64,000 nucleotides of DNA from Kangiella sp. (GTDB lineage Bacteria; Pseudomonadota; Gammaproteobacteria; Enterobacterales; Kangiellaceae). The stretch covers positions 186,001 to 250,000 of the forward strand of contig JANQSG010000021.1 of assembly GCA_028284185.1 (NCBI GenBank). The letters run 5' to 3'. This document shows, piece after piece, positions 25,222 to 33,304 of the stretch. How positions within the stretch are numbered: the stretch's first letter is position 1; every line of letters starts with the position of its first letter. The translations under genes and the position numbers were made by a program. The notes beneath the pieces are model-generated. The model was given only the letters and a program-made list of their open reading frames with translations, did not search any database and was not told where the DNA came from.

Positions 25222-27237
25222 CTACTTATCCTTTTTATCTTCCAGTTTTTTCTCGTGTTCTAAATCATAAGCTGGCGGTTCACCACCATCACCTTTAAGA
25301 TAATGATCCATCCAGCGCATTAGACGCATTGAGTAGTCCAGTTGGGCGGCAGCCTTACGATTACCGTGACCTTCGCCAGGATAGAACACCAAGCGTACTG
25401 GCGCTTGACCTAAGGTTTTCAAGTACCGATACATTTCCATCGATTGTGAAGGGTGAACCCGTGTATCATCCGCACCATGCATAATTAACAATGGTGTTTT
25501 TGCTTTTTTCACATGATAAATCGGGCTACGCTCAAGCATCCATTGGAAATCATCCCAAGGCCAAGCGCGAGAGTGAACCGCGTGCATTTCATTTGGAATA
25601 TCAGTAGTACCAAATTTAGACAACTGATTGGAAATGCCGACAAACATAACGCCAGCGGCATAATGTTCTGAAAGCGCCGTTGCAGACCAGGCAGTAGCAT
25701 AACCACCATAAGATCCACCAGTAATACCCGCTTTGTCATTATCCACGATACCCCTTTCTACCAGTGCATTTTTACCATCCACGATATCGCTAAACTCAGG
25801 ATCAGCATAAGCATGTTGATCGGCGCGTGCAAATTTATCACCACGTCCCGTAGAACCGCGATAATTAGGGATAAAAGAAACATAACCATTAGCTGCCGCT
25901 ACCTGGATTGGATCCGCATAACGGGTGTTCCAGCCATTGGAGCGATGTGCTTCAGGACCACCATGCACAAAGGCAATCATAGGATACCGCTTGCCCTTTT
26001 TGTAATTCACGGGATAAACCAAAACGCCCTGCAAATCCAGACCATCAGTGGCTTGGTAATTAAAGACTTCCTGTTTACCAAAAGTTAAATTTTTAAACCA
26101 GGGGTTGGAATCCGTTAAACGCTTTTGGCCTAAATAGACTTCATTGCTATGGGTTGCAGTATTGGTTTTTAAGGCCAACTGTGCATTATCCGATAATGAA
26201 ATAGCGGTTTGGATACCCTTACCATAAGGCACTAAAGTAGTATCTGAAGAACCATTGGATTTGACCACACGCGACTCAGCATCTTTGTGCTCAATGTAAT
26301 AAACATCATTACCATGCCAGGCAAGATCCATAATATGGCTGTCTTTATTGCTTTTACGCTTGGCAATTTTGCCATTGCGAGCATTGGCTACATACAAGGC
26401 GCCAGCGGTTGGATCGTTATAATCATTTGCGCCCAGGAAAGCGACTAATTTGCCATCGGTTGACCAAATGGTCTTACCTTGCTTACCCGCTGTTTTAAAT
26501 TTGGTTTTTGACTTGCCTTTCAAATCAATGATTTGCAAGGTTTTCTTCATGTAAACATCGTCAATCAATGAAGTCGGTGATGATTGAACTAGCAGCTGAT
26601 CTTTAGCCGGACTGAAATTCACGCTGATCACATGCTCTTCAAATTTAATTTTTTTAGCTTTAGGCTCGTCTTCAGTTAAATCTGCAAGCCATAAGTGATT
26701 CAACTGAATATCTTCTTCATAAACCTTAGCCTTAAAACCTTTCTTTTTTAACTTTTCCAGATGCTTAGGCTTCTCTTCTTTGGCAATAAAGACAGCTTTA
26801 GTAGCATCATGATTAATACTATATGAGCCTACTCCATTTTTAAATGACAGGATTTTTTGCGACTCACCACCATCAACCGGAATGGCATACAAAGCTTTTT
26901 TCTTATCGCCATTACGCCTAGCAGTATAGAAGATTTTTTTACTGTCTTTTGACCAGCTAATGCCGCCGACAGAAACCTTACCAGTAATAAAAGGTTTGGA
27001 CTCAGAGCCTTCTGCAGTAGAAATTAAGTAAAGCTCAGACCAAGCAGTACCATCATCATCTTTATAAGGAACTCTTGGTTTACTTTTTGTAAAGGCAACC
27101 CAATTTCCATCAGGGGAAATTTTAACTGCACCCACTGAACTAACTTTGCTAATATCTTCCAGAGTCATGCCGTCTTTGGCCATGCCCCCATTAGCAGTCA
27201 GCACAAAAAATGCAATAAATATCAACAACTTATTCAT
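25222..27237 (-). CDS. S9 family exported oligopeptidase
   Basis: A 671-residue peptidase with a signal peptide (about 1-20, ending GGMAK). A WD40-like/beta-propeller part (about 25-400: VKISPDGNWVAFTKSKPR, GISWSKDSKKIFYTAR) precedes the catalytic domain. The nucleophile is in TGGSYGGYATAW, Asp in HGADDTRVHPSQS, His in GEGHGNRK, and the oxyanion segment is FVHGGPEAHRSNGW. This belongs to the dipeptidyl peptidase IV/acylaminoacyl peptidase type and is distinct from the other two S9 genes nearby. It is probably periplasmic. The C-terminus is a charged lysine-rich tail. It is a single-gene transcript ending at a bidirectional terminator. Confidence 0.9.
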   Translation of the reverse strand: MNKLLIFIAFFVLTANGGMAKDGMTLEDISKVSSVGAVKISPDGNWVAFTKSKPRVPYKDDDGTAWSELYLISTAEGSESKPFITGKVSVGGISWSKDSKKIFYTARRNGDKKKALYAIPVDGGESQKILSFKNGVGSYSINHDATKAVFIAKEEKPKHLEKLKKKGFKAKVYEEDIQLNHLWLADLTEDEPKAKKIKFEEHVISVNFSPAKDQLLVQSSPTSLIDDVYMKKTLQIIDLKGKSKTKFKTAGKQGKTIWSTDGKLVAFLGANDYNDPTAGALYVANARNGKIAKRKSNKDSHIMDLAWHGNDVYYIEHKDAESRVVKSNGSSDTTLVPYGKGIQTAISLSDNAQLALKTNTATHSNEVYLGQKRLTDSNPWFKNLTFGKQEVFNYQATDGLDLQGVLVYPVNYKKGKRYPMIAFVHGGPEAHRSNGWNTRYADPIQVAAANGYVSFIPNYRGSTGRGDKFARADQHAYADPEFSDIVDGKNALVERGIVDNDKAGITGGSYGGYATAWSATALSEHYAAGVMFVGISNQLSKFGTTDIPNEMHAVHSRAWPWDDFQWMLERSPIYHVKKAKTPLLIMHGADDTRVHPSQSMEMYRYLKTLGQAPVRLVFYPGEGHGNRKAAAQLDYSMRLMRWMDHYLKGDGGEPPAYDLEHEKKLEDKKDK

Positions 27238-27339
27238 TTTTACTCTCTTTTCTTTTTATTCAAAAGGCTAGCATAATCAAATTACCAGCCAAGTTCCAGT
27301 GCTTAGTGACTGCTATCCCATTTTTGCAACTATTAAAAG

Positions 27340-27356
27340 TGTAACGCTTTGTTACA
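27340..27356. promoter_or_regulatory. TGTAAC-N5-GTTACA inverted repeat
   Basis: A perfect 6-bp inverted repeat with 5-bp spacing, about 100 bp upstream of the S9 gene start (minus strand) and ahead of the candidate small RNA (plus strand). It looks like a dimeric regulator site; the protein is unknown. Confidence 0.35.
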
Positions 27357-27399
27357 TTTGGCCAATAGTATTCAACAAATCTTTTGCTAAAGTAGTAGT

Positions 27400-27516
27400 G
27401 GGTTCAGTCTGATCGCTTTCTCAAAGCATCTTACTTTGGATCCAATTCTCAAAATACCTCCTTCTCAATTTTGAGAGTGTTAAGGCTTCCAGTCACCAAG
27501 CTGGAGGCCTTTTTTA
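27400..27516 (+). ncRNA. candidate small RNA with a C/U-rich loop
   Basis: A plus-strand terminator at 27482-27516 has no plus-strand gene before it: the upstream gene is on the other strand, and there is no ATG on the plus strand from 27238 to 27515. Just upstream, TCTCAAAAT (27447-27455) and ATTTTGAGA (27468-27476) form a 9-bp stem displaying the loop ACCTCCTTCTCA, complementary to Shine-Dalgarno sequences. Such loops occur in trans-acting small RNAs that block translation. The 5' end and promoter could not be placed with confidence. Apart from this, the 27238-27596 gap holds only the inverted repeat near 27348. Confidence 0.42.
27482..27516 (+). terminator. intrinsic terminator, no upstream plus-strand CDS
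   Basis: AAGGCTTCCAGT pairs with GCTGGAGGCCTT (G-U pairs at two positions) and is followed by TTTTTT. It ends 80 bp before cmoA, so it is not the terminator of any annotated protein gene. Confidence 0.8.
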
Positions 27517-27596
27517 ATGACCATCATTTTGTATAGAAGCAACTTATAGTAAACTGAGCCCCTAGTTTGCAAAACCCAAAATTAACTGCAATAACC

Positions 27597-28325
27597 ATGA
27601 GCGCCAAAGATACTATTTTTTCCGATCCACAAGGCAAGATCAAAGAGTTTGAGTTTGATCAACAGGTGGTTGAAGTTTTTCCGGATATGATCGAACGCTC
27701 AGTTCCCAGTTATAAAACCATCATTCAAGGTATTAGCGAGATAGCACAAAAGTTTGTGCAGCTTGATAGCAACATTTATGATCTCGGCTGCTCATTAGGG
27801 GCCGCATCTTTTGCTATCCGCCAAAAATTACAGGAACCCAGTTGTCAAATTATTGCAGTTGATAACTCTCCGGCTATGGTTGAACGTTGCCGCTTAATTC
27901 AGGCCAGCTATAATTTTGATATGCCGGTTGAGGTACTTGAAAGTGATATTACTCAGCTGGAAATGAACAATGCCAGCTTAGTCGTTTTAAATTTCACGCT
28001 GCAGTTTTTACCTGTCACTAAGCGCCAGACATTGCTTAACAGAATCTACCAGGCTCTAAATCCTGGTGGCGCTTTAGTGGTGTCAGAAAAACTACAAATG
28101 GATCAACCAGAATTTGACGAGTTGATTATTAGTTTACATCACGACTTTAAAAAGCGTAATGGTTACAGCGATATGGAGATTGCGCAAAAACGTGCCGCTT
28201 TGGAAAATGTGTTAATACCTGATAATCAGCAAACTCACTTTGAACGTTTTAAACAGGCAGGCTTTGCTCAATATGATAGCTGGTTCCAGCATTACAATTT
28301 TGCATCTTTTCTGGTGGTAAAATAA
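27597..28325 (+). CDS. cmoA: carboxy-S-adenosyl-L-methionine synthase
   Basis: A 242-residue class I methyltransferase-fold enzyme. It starts at 27597 (MSAKDTIFSD), matching the family start; the open frame extends 10 codons upstream without support. Diagnostic segments are FPDMIERSVPSYKTII, the SAM motif YDLGCSLGAASF, VDNSPAMVERCR and LNFTLQFLP. CmoA makes carboxy-SAM from SAM and prephenate, which CmoB uses to build cmo5U at tRNA position 34. cmoB starts 6 bp after its stop, so the two form an operon. Confidence 0.95.
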   Translation: MSAKDTIFSDPQGKIKEFEFDQQVVEVFPDMIERSVPSYKTIIQGISEIAQKFVQLDSNIYDLGCSLGAASFAIRQKLQEPSCQIIAVDNSPAMVERCRLIQASYNFDMPVEVLESDITQLEMNNASLVVLNFTLQFLPVTKRQTLLNRIYQALNPGGALVVSEKLQMDQPEFDELIISLHHDFKKRNGYSDMEIAQKRAALENVLIPDNQQTHFERFKQAGFAQYDSWFQHYNFASFLVVK

Positions 28326-28331
28326 TTCCTA

Positions 28332-29333
28332 ATGTTTGATATCCATAAGTTCCTGGAGCCGACTTATCAGGCCATTACCAATTCGCGTTTACATCCCTGG
28401 CTTGATGGCTTCAAGCAAGGGATCAATGCACGCATGAGTGACTATACTCATGGCAAAATTAATGAATGGGCTGCTGAACTGGAAAAACTTCCCGATGTTA
28501 TGCCCGATTTCATTGAGCTGACCTCTAAAGTCACTATTGGCAGTAAACAGCAATTATCAACTGAACAGCAAGTAACACTGGAAAAAACCCTAAAAAGCTA
28601 TCATCCCTGGCGCAAAGGCCCTTTTCATCTATTTGGCACACATATCGATACTGAGTGGCGTTCTGATTGGAAATGGAATCGTTTGAAAGATCATATTGCC
28701 CCACTGACCGATAAAATAGTACTCGATGTAGGCTGCGGTAATGCTTATCATTGCTGGCGAATGGCGGCACAAAATCCAAAACTGGTGTTAGGCATCGATC
28801 CGTCACAACTCTTTCTGATGCAATTTGCCATTATGAAAAATTATTTACCGGATTTGCCAGTGCATTTTTTACCAATTGGCATTGAATACTTACCCAATGA
28901 AATTCCAAAACAAGGCTTTGATACAATTTTTTCGATGGGCGTTTTATACCACCGTCGCTCCCCTATCGATCATATTATGCATCTGAAAAAATTACTTAAA
29001 CATGGCGGCGAATTGGTACTGGAAACTTTGGTTATTGATGGTGATGAAGTTGCTCATCCTGAGCAAGTATTAATTCCCGAAAATCGTTATGCACAGATGA
29101 ATAATGTGTGGTTTATCCCAACCACCCGAATGCTCAGCAAATGGATGCAACGCTGTAACTTAACGGATATTCGAGTTCTTAATGTCAATCAAACTTCCCC
29201 GGAAGAGCAAAGAGCTACCGATTGGATGACTTTCCAATCTTTAAGTGATTATCTGGATCCTAATGATCACAATAAGACCATTGAAGGTTATCCGGCGCCC
29301 AAACGCGCCATTATGATTGCCAAAAGGAAATAA
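28332..29333 (+). CDS. cmoB: tRNA U34 carboxymethyltransferase
   Basis: A 333-residue enzyme with the CmoB layout: an N-terminal helical domain (about 1-90), then WRKGPFHLFGTHIDTEWRSD, the cofactor motif VLDVGCGNAYHCWRM, GIDPSQLFLMQF, SMGVLYHRRSPIDHI, and LVIDGDE. It transfers the carboxymethyl group of carboxy-SAM to ho5U34 of several tRNAs, widening their wobble reading. The tRNA-Val (TAC) elsewhere in the window is a likely substrate by family knowledge. It sits between cmoA and a pseudouridine synthase gene with 2-6 bp gaps, a tRNA-modification operon. Confidence 0.95.
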   Translation: MFDIHKFLEPTYQAITNSRLHPWLDGFKQGINARMSDYTHGKINEWAAELEKLPDVMPDFIELTSKVTIGSKQQLSTEQQVTLEKTLKSYHPWRKGPFHLFGTHIDTEWRSDWKWNRLKDHIAPLTDKIVLDVGCGNAYHCWRMAAQNPKLVLGIDPSQLFLMQFAIMKNYLPDLPVHFLPIGIEYLPNEIPKQGFDTIFSMGVLYHRRSPIDHIMHLKKLLKHGGELVLETLVIDGDEVAHPEQVLIPENRYAQMNNVWFIPTTRMLSKWMQRCNLTDIRVLNVNQTSPEEQRATDWMTFQSLSDYLDPNDHNKTIEGYPAPKRAIMIAKRK

Positions 29334-29335
29334 CA

Positions 29336-30010
29336 GTGTCTAAGAAAAGCTATCATATAGTGCCCTTTTGCCCGCAGCCGGTACAAATCATCAAACCCCA
29401 TAAACATTTTTTAATGGTTAACAAACCTGCTGGATTACTAACCATTCCCGGGCGTCACGAAGAAAATAAAGATTGTCTGATAAGCCGTTTGCAGAATCAC
29501 CATAAGTCCAAAACCGCTACCGTGGTTCATCGACTTGATATGGCTACATCAGGCATTATGGTGGTTGCTTTAACGAAATTTGCACATCGTGAAATCAGTA
29601 AGCAATTTGAATTAAGACAAACGGATAAACATTATATTGCGATAGTCGATGGCCTTGTTGAGGAAGATAGCGGTATTATTGATAAACCTATGATTGCCGA
29701 TTGGCCGAATCGCCCCAAACAAAAAATCTGTTATAACACTGGCAAAAAAGCCATAACTGAGTGGCATGTACTTAATAGAGATTTAGCAAAAAAACAAACT
29801 CGACTTAAATTAAAACCAGTTACTGGGCGTAGTCATCAATTGCGCCTACACTGTCTGCAAATTGGTCATCCTATCCTAGGCTGCCATTTATACAATAAAA
29901 ATGGCTCAGAACAAAAAGCCAGCAGACTTTTATTGCATGCAGAACAACTGACTATCAAAGATCCAAAATCTACTGAAAATATTAGTGCCATTGCCACTTG
30001 TCCCTTTTAA
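29336..30010 (+). CDS. RluA-family pseudouridine synthase
   Basis: A 224-residue enzyme starting at a GTG (29336), with AAAAGGA about 8 bases upstream and only 2 bp after the cmoB stop. The catalytic motif VVHRLDMATSGIMVV, the upstream NKPAGLLTIPG segment, and the RluA signature GRSHQLRLHC are all present. There is no S4 domain. The length and the compact form resemble RluA, which modifies 23S rRNA U746 and tRNA U32, or TruC; the target cannot be decided. Coupled to cmoA-cmoB, tRNA is plausible. A tRNA-Arg gene follows. Confidence 0.88.
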   Translation: MSKKSYHIVPFCPQPVQIIKPHKHFLMVNKPAGLLTIPGRHEENKDCLISRLQNHHKSKTATVVHRLDMATSGIMVVALTKFAHREISKQFELRQTDKHYIAIVDGLVEEDSGIIDKPMIADWPNRPKQKICYNTGKKAITEWHVLNRDLAKKQTRLKLKPVTGRSHQLRLHCLQIGHPILGCHLYNKNGSEQKASRLLLHAEQLTIKDPKSTENISAIATCPF

Positions 30011-30019
30011 AGTTTCCGG

Positions 30020-30048
30020 TTGATTCCCTCGATAAGAATTGCCACAAT
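30020..30048 (+). promoter_or_regulatory. probable promoter of tRNA-Arg
   Basis: TTGATT, a 17-bp spacer and CACAAT end 17 bp before the tRNA. The -10 is weak, so the tRNA may also be transcribed from the upstream operon. Confidence 0.4.
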
Positions 30049-30065
30049 ACGCCACTAAAATCGAT

Positions 30066-30142
30066 GCACCTGTAGCTCATTTGGATAGAGCGCGGCCCTC
30101 CGGAGGCCGAGGTAGCAGGTTCGACTCCTGCCAGGTGCGCCA
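30066..30142 (+). tRNA. tRNA-Arg (anticodon CCG)
   Basis: A 77-nt cloverleaf with a perfect acceptor stem GCACCTG/CAGGTGC, D-arm GCTC/GAGC, anticodon arm CGGCC-CTCCGGA-GGCCG (anticodon CCG, reading CGG), T-arm GCAGG-TTCGACT-CCTGC and encoded CCA. Confidence 0.96.
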
Positions 30143-30201
30143 TTTTAATTTAATAAAACCAATTATCTACAATAACCTAAACATCTATAAGCTTACTAAC
30201 G

Positions 30202-30726
30202 ATGAATACCATAGAAAATAAATTTGAAAGAGCACTGTTCTCAAGTAGATGGATTTTGACGCCATTTTTTATTGGCCTTATTGCCTCAATAATCGTTTTA
30301 TTAGGCGGTTTCGGTAAAGAGTTATGGCATTTAATTAGTCACTTTGGCACTTTATCTGAAAAAGACACCATTCTAGGTATATTGGCTTTAGTGGATATGA
30401 CACTATTAGCCAATCTGCTGATTATTATTATCTTTAGCGGCTATGAAAGTTTTGTTTCAAAAATTGATGTTGCGGATCATGAAGATAGACCAGGCTGGAT
30501 GGGTAAAGTTGGATTTTCGACTTTAAAGGTTAAACTGATAAGCTCCATTGTTGCAATCTCAGGTATTGATCTACTTAGAACTTATATGATTTTGGACGAA
30601 CCAGCAACCAATATCAGTCCCGAAATTGTAAAGTGGAAACTTCTGATCCATGCCACTTTTGTAATTTCCGGATTATTATTTGCTGTTATGGATTATTTGA
30701 CCAGCAAAAGCAATCATTCACACTGA
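30202..30726 (+). CDS. yqhA: YqhA/UPF0114 family membrane protein
   Basis: A 174-residue integral membrane protein with three or four hydrophobic helices (about 17-35, 54-78, 109-127 and 143-164). The family signature is clear: FERALFSSRWILTPFFIGL at the start, then IIFSGYESFVSKIDVADHEDRPGWMGKVGF between helices. Function of UPF0114 is unknown; some members are linked to formate dehydrogenase regions, others stand alone. The gene is monocistronic, 60 bp after tRNA-Arg, and ends at a symmetrical terminator shared with the convergent gene. Confidence 0.9.
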   Translation: MNTIENKFERALFSSRWILTPFFIGLIASIIVLLGGFGKELWHLISHFGTLSEKDTILGILALVDMTLLANLLIIIIFSGYESFVSKIDVADHEDRPGWMGKVGFSTLKVKLISSIVAISGIDLLRTYMILDEPATNISPEIVKWKLLIHATFVISGLLFAVMDYLTSKSNHSH

Positions 30727-30744
30727 TCATTTTTCTTGGGCAAT

Positions 30745-30772
30745 AAAAAGACCGCCAATTGGCGGTCTTTTT
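30745..30772. terminator. bidirectional palindromic terminator
   Basis: AAAAAGACCGCCAA and TTGGCGGTCTTTTT form one continuous palindrome between two convergent genes, with T runs on both strands. Confidence 0.92.
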
Positions 30773-30786
30773 ATATCTAAAACTGA

Positions 30787-31119
30787 TTATTCCTCAGTAA
30801 CAACTTTTGCATCAGCAGCATTTTTCATTACTGACTTAATACCATTATTACGACCACTTTCAGATTTATACATCTGACTCTTACCAATTTGCTGGCCATT
30901 TGAAGCATTTAATGCCCAGTAAAAACGACCATCTTTAGCAGTTTTCTTTTCAAAATTCGACTCATCTTTTGAATTTTTGCGAACAGAATCGATACCATTT
31001 TCACAACCAGAACGCGATGAATAGCCCTGGCTTTGCATGATGACTTCACCATTACCAGCTTTTAATACAAAATAGTCCTTGCCGTCTTTTCCTTTTGATA
31101 CTACAAATTTACCAGCCAT
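30787..31119 (-). CDS. yegP: YegP family protein with two DUF1508 repeats
   Basis: A 110-residue cytoplasmic protein of two tandem DUF1508 units: GKFVVSKGKDGKDYFVLKAG ... YSSRSGCENGIDSVRKNS (about 3-52) and KTAKDGRFYWALNASNGQ ... YKSESGRNNGIKSVMKNA (about 58-103). Each unit forms a small beta-beta-beta-alpha fold. The role of YegP is unknown. Length is as in E. coli. No signal peptide. It is alone on its strand and ends at the shared palindromic terminator. Confidence 0.92.
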   Translation of the reverse strand: MAGKFVVSKGKDGKDYFVLKAGNGEVIMQSQGYSSRSGCENGIDSVRKNSKDESNFEKKTAKDGRFYWALNASNGQQIGKSQMYKSESGRNNGIKSVMKNAADAKVVTEE

Positions 31120-31364
31120 TTTTTATACCTCATTAATGTTTATACTAAGTAAGCTACTTCCAGCTCGATTAAGGAATACTCACTTATTTCATGCAAAAAT
31201 TCAAGTCAGATTGATTATTTTTCTAATATTATTCATTTTTTTACATTTAGACTTTTTTTCACATTTTAACTTATTTTTTACATTTATTAACTTTAGATCC
31301 TTAATGATAGTGCTACCATGAAAAGGCTTTATTAACTCGCATGGATACCTGAAGGAGGACGACC

Positions 31365-32474
31365 ATGAAAAAACTCTCTTTAGCACTAGCTGTAGCCAGT
31401 ACCTTAGCCTTACTAGGCGGTTGCGCATCTCAGCAATCTGCGTCAAGCAGCGATGAAGCCGTTCGCCTACAGGCCGAACTTGATCGCGTTAACGCTGAAA
31501 AAGCCCGTTTAGCGGCTGAAGCAGCCGAAGCCGAACGCTTACGCCGTGAATTAGCCGCAGCTCAAAGTGGTAACACCTCAACTCAAACCACTTACTCTGC
31601 ATCCGGCGACCTATTGCCACCGAATGCACAGCCTGGTGAGTGTTATTCTCGCGTACTGGTACCAGCAGTCTATGAGAATTCGACAGAGCAAGTTTTAAAA
31701 AGCGCTGCTTCTGAGCGCGTAGAAATTATTCCGGCTCAATATGAATATGTTGAAGAAACCGTTTTGGTCCAAGAAGAGTCAACCCGCCTGGAAGTGATTC
31801 CTGCAACCTATAAAACCGTGACCGAAGAAATCATGGTTGAGCCCGAGAAAAAAGTATTGCGTGAAGTTCCTGCGCAATATGGCACAGAAACCGAACAGAT
31901 TTTGGTTAAACCTGCTTACACTACTTGGAAAAAAGGTCGTGGCCCGATTGAGAAAGTAGATGCTTCAACCGGTGAAATCATGTGTTTAGTAGAAGTTCCT
32001 GCAGAATATCGCACAGTAACCAAGCGTGTGGTAACTCAGTCCGCTGCTACGGTAGAAGAAATCATTCCAGCGGTTTACAAAACAGTCACTCGTACCGTAC
32101 TTGATACTCCAGCTGCTACTCGTGAAGTAGTCATTCCGGCTAAATACGATACCATTAAAGTTCGCAAGTTGGTTTCTCCTGCTTCTGAGCAACGTATTCC
32201 AATCCCTGAAGAATACACTACTGTTTCCAAGCGTAAATTGATTACTGACTCCTATTTGGAGTGGAGACCAATTCTTTGTGAAACCAATACTACTCCAGGC
32301 CTGATTTCACGTTTGCAACGTGCATTGAATGAGGCAGGCTACAATGCTGGCGCAGTTGATGGCGTATTAGGCGCAGGTACTATGCGCGCAGTAAACAAAT
32401 ATCAACTGGATAATGGTTTGGCTTCTGGTCAATTAACTATTGCTACTTTAGAAAAGTTAGGCGTTGACCTATAA
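31365..32474 (+). CDS. lipoprotein with PAxY repeats and peptidoglycan-binding domain
   Basis: A 369-residue protein with GGAGGA about 8 bases before its ATG. The lipoprotein signal ends in the lipobox LLGGC (lipidated C20). An Ala/Glu/Arg coiled coil follows (about 32-68). Then come about eight repeats of roughly 23 residues that begin with PA-x-Y and continue as TVTxxVLV, for example PATYKTVTEEIMVEP and PAVYKTVTRTVLDTP; the pattern predicts a chain of beta hairpins. The C-terminal 55 residues are a PG_binding_1 domain (ISRLQRALNEAGYNAGAVDG, GTMRAVNKYQ). Overall it should tether a membrane-anchored beta-rod to the cell wall. Function unknown. Confidence 0.85.
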   Translation: MKKLSLALAVASTLALLGGCASQQSASSSDEAVRLQAELDRVNAEKARLAAEAAEAERLRRELAAAQSGNTSTQTTYSASGDLLPPNAQPGECYSRVLVPAVYENSTEQVLKSAASERVEIIPAQYEYVEETVLVQEESTRLEVIPATYKTVTEEIMVEPEKKVLREVPAQYGTETEQILVKPAYTTWKKGRGPIEKVDASTGEIMCLVEVPAEYRTVTKRVVTQSAATVEEIIPAVYKTVTRTVLDTPAATREVVIPAKYDTIKVRKLVSPASEQRIPIPEEYTTVSKRKLITDSYLEWRPILCETNTTPGLISRLQRALNEAGYNAGAVDGVLGAGTMRAVNKYQLDNGLASGQLTIATLEKLGVDL

Positions 32475-32496
32475 TCGTCAGTTAGTATTTGCCCTT

Positions 32497-32527
32497 TAAA
32501 AGAAGCCCAAAAGGGCTTCTTTTTTTA
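32497..32527 (+). terminator. intrinsic terminator
   Basis: AGAAGCCC-AAAA-GGGCTTCT followed by TTTTTT, 26 bp after the lipoprotein stop. Confidence 0.92.
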
Positions 32528-32556
32528 TATATGCAATTTTATTAGCTTTAAACTAT

Positions 32557-32985
32557 ATGAAAAAACTAATTCAAATTACCCTATTATTGCTTATCGCCGT
32601 TGGATACTGGTACATTAACCAACAAAGATTTGAACAAACATCGAGTAATGACCAAATTCAGCTACTCGAAAAGTATTATCAAAATAAAATATCCAAGAAG
32701 ATGATTAAAATTTCAGGAACCACAGTAAAGCTGCTGGCAGACGATACTATAGAACCCCGGCATCAAAAGTTTATTCTAGAAGCATCCAATGGCATGTCAG
32801 TTTTGGTGACTCATAATATTGATTTGGCACCCAGAATCAATAGTTTGAACGAAGGCGATCTGGTGGAAATTTATGGTCAATATGAATGGAACCATAAAGG
32901 TGGCCTGATTCATTGGACCCATCACGATCCAAAAAGCCTCCGCGAAGGCGGCTGGATTATTCATAACGGTAAAAAATATGAATGA
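32557..32985 (+). CDS. DUF3465 family exported protein
   Basis: A 142-residue protein with an N-terminal hydrophobic segment (about 5-20) serving as signal or anchor. The DUF3465 signature is clear: GTTVKLLADDT, RHQKFILE, VTHNIDLAPRINSLNEGD, and YGQYEWNHKGGLIHWTHHDP near the end. The compact beta-barrel look (OB-like) and clustered His residues are family features; no activity is known. It follows a terminator by 30 bp and so must have its own promoter or depend on read-through. Downstream lies a 313-bp palindrome-rich gap. Confidence 0.88.
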   Translation: MKKLIQITLLLLIAVGYWYINQQRFEQTSSNDQIQLLEKYYQNKISKKMIKISGTTVKLLADDTIEPRHQKFILEASNGMSVLVTHNIDLAPRINSLNEGDLVEIYGQYEWNHKGGLIHWTHHDPKSLREGGWIIHNGKKYE

Positions 32986-33037
32986 AAAACAATTTGCTGC
33001 GATAGTACTTTAGATTAAGTTTTTTAGCAGAGCTCAA

Positions 33038-33082
33038 GTCTAAAACGCTAAAAGTTTAAGCTCTAAACTTTTAGTTTTAGAC
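33038..33082. repeat. 19-bp-stem hairpin
   Basis: GTCTAAAAC-GC-TAAAAGTTTA pairs with TAAACTTTTAGTTTTAGAC around a 4-nt loop; the 5' arm has a 2-nt bulge. Its outer GTCTAAA motif is the same as the ends of the larger palindrome at 33174-33304. It has no T run, so it is not an obvious terminator. Confidence 0.7.
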
Positions 33083-33173
33083 AGGAAATAACACCTTGTG
33101 AAATTAGGCGTTTATATAGCAACTAAAATTAAGTTTTTTGTGTAAGACAAGGTATAAGAATTTTCATAAATAA

Positions 33174-33304
33174 ATTTAGACGCAGATTTTTTGATCAAAA
33201 TGCGCGGCATAAAGTCTTTTGAAGTTAGGAGTTTGTAAATAACAAATGACTAATGTTCAAAAGACTTTATAACAATGCAGTTTGACAAAAAGGCAAGTCT
33301 AAAT
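33174..33304. repeat. 131-bp imperfect palindrome, possible miniature mobile element
   Basis: The ends are ATTTAGAC and GTCTAAAT, and the two halves align over about 50 bases: TTTTTG-TCAAA, TGC, then a perfect ATAAAGTCTTTTGAA/TTCAAAAGACTTTAT arm close to the centre. The mirror symmetry continues to a 5-nt centre near 33240. Its right end overlaps the last codons of the AhpD-like gene. It may be a MITE-like element or a large structured RNA. With the hairpin at 33038-33082 it fills most of the 32986-33298 gap. Confidence 0.65.
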
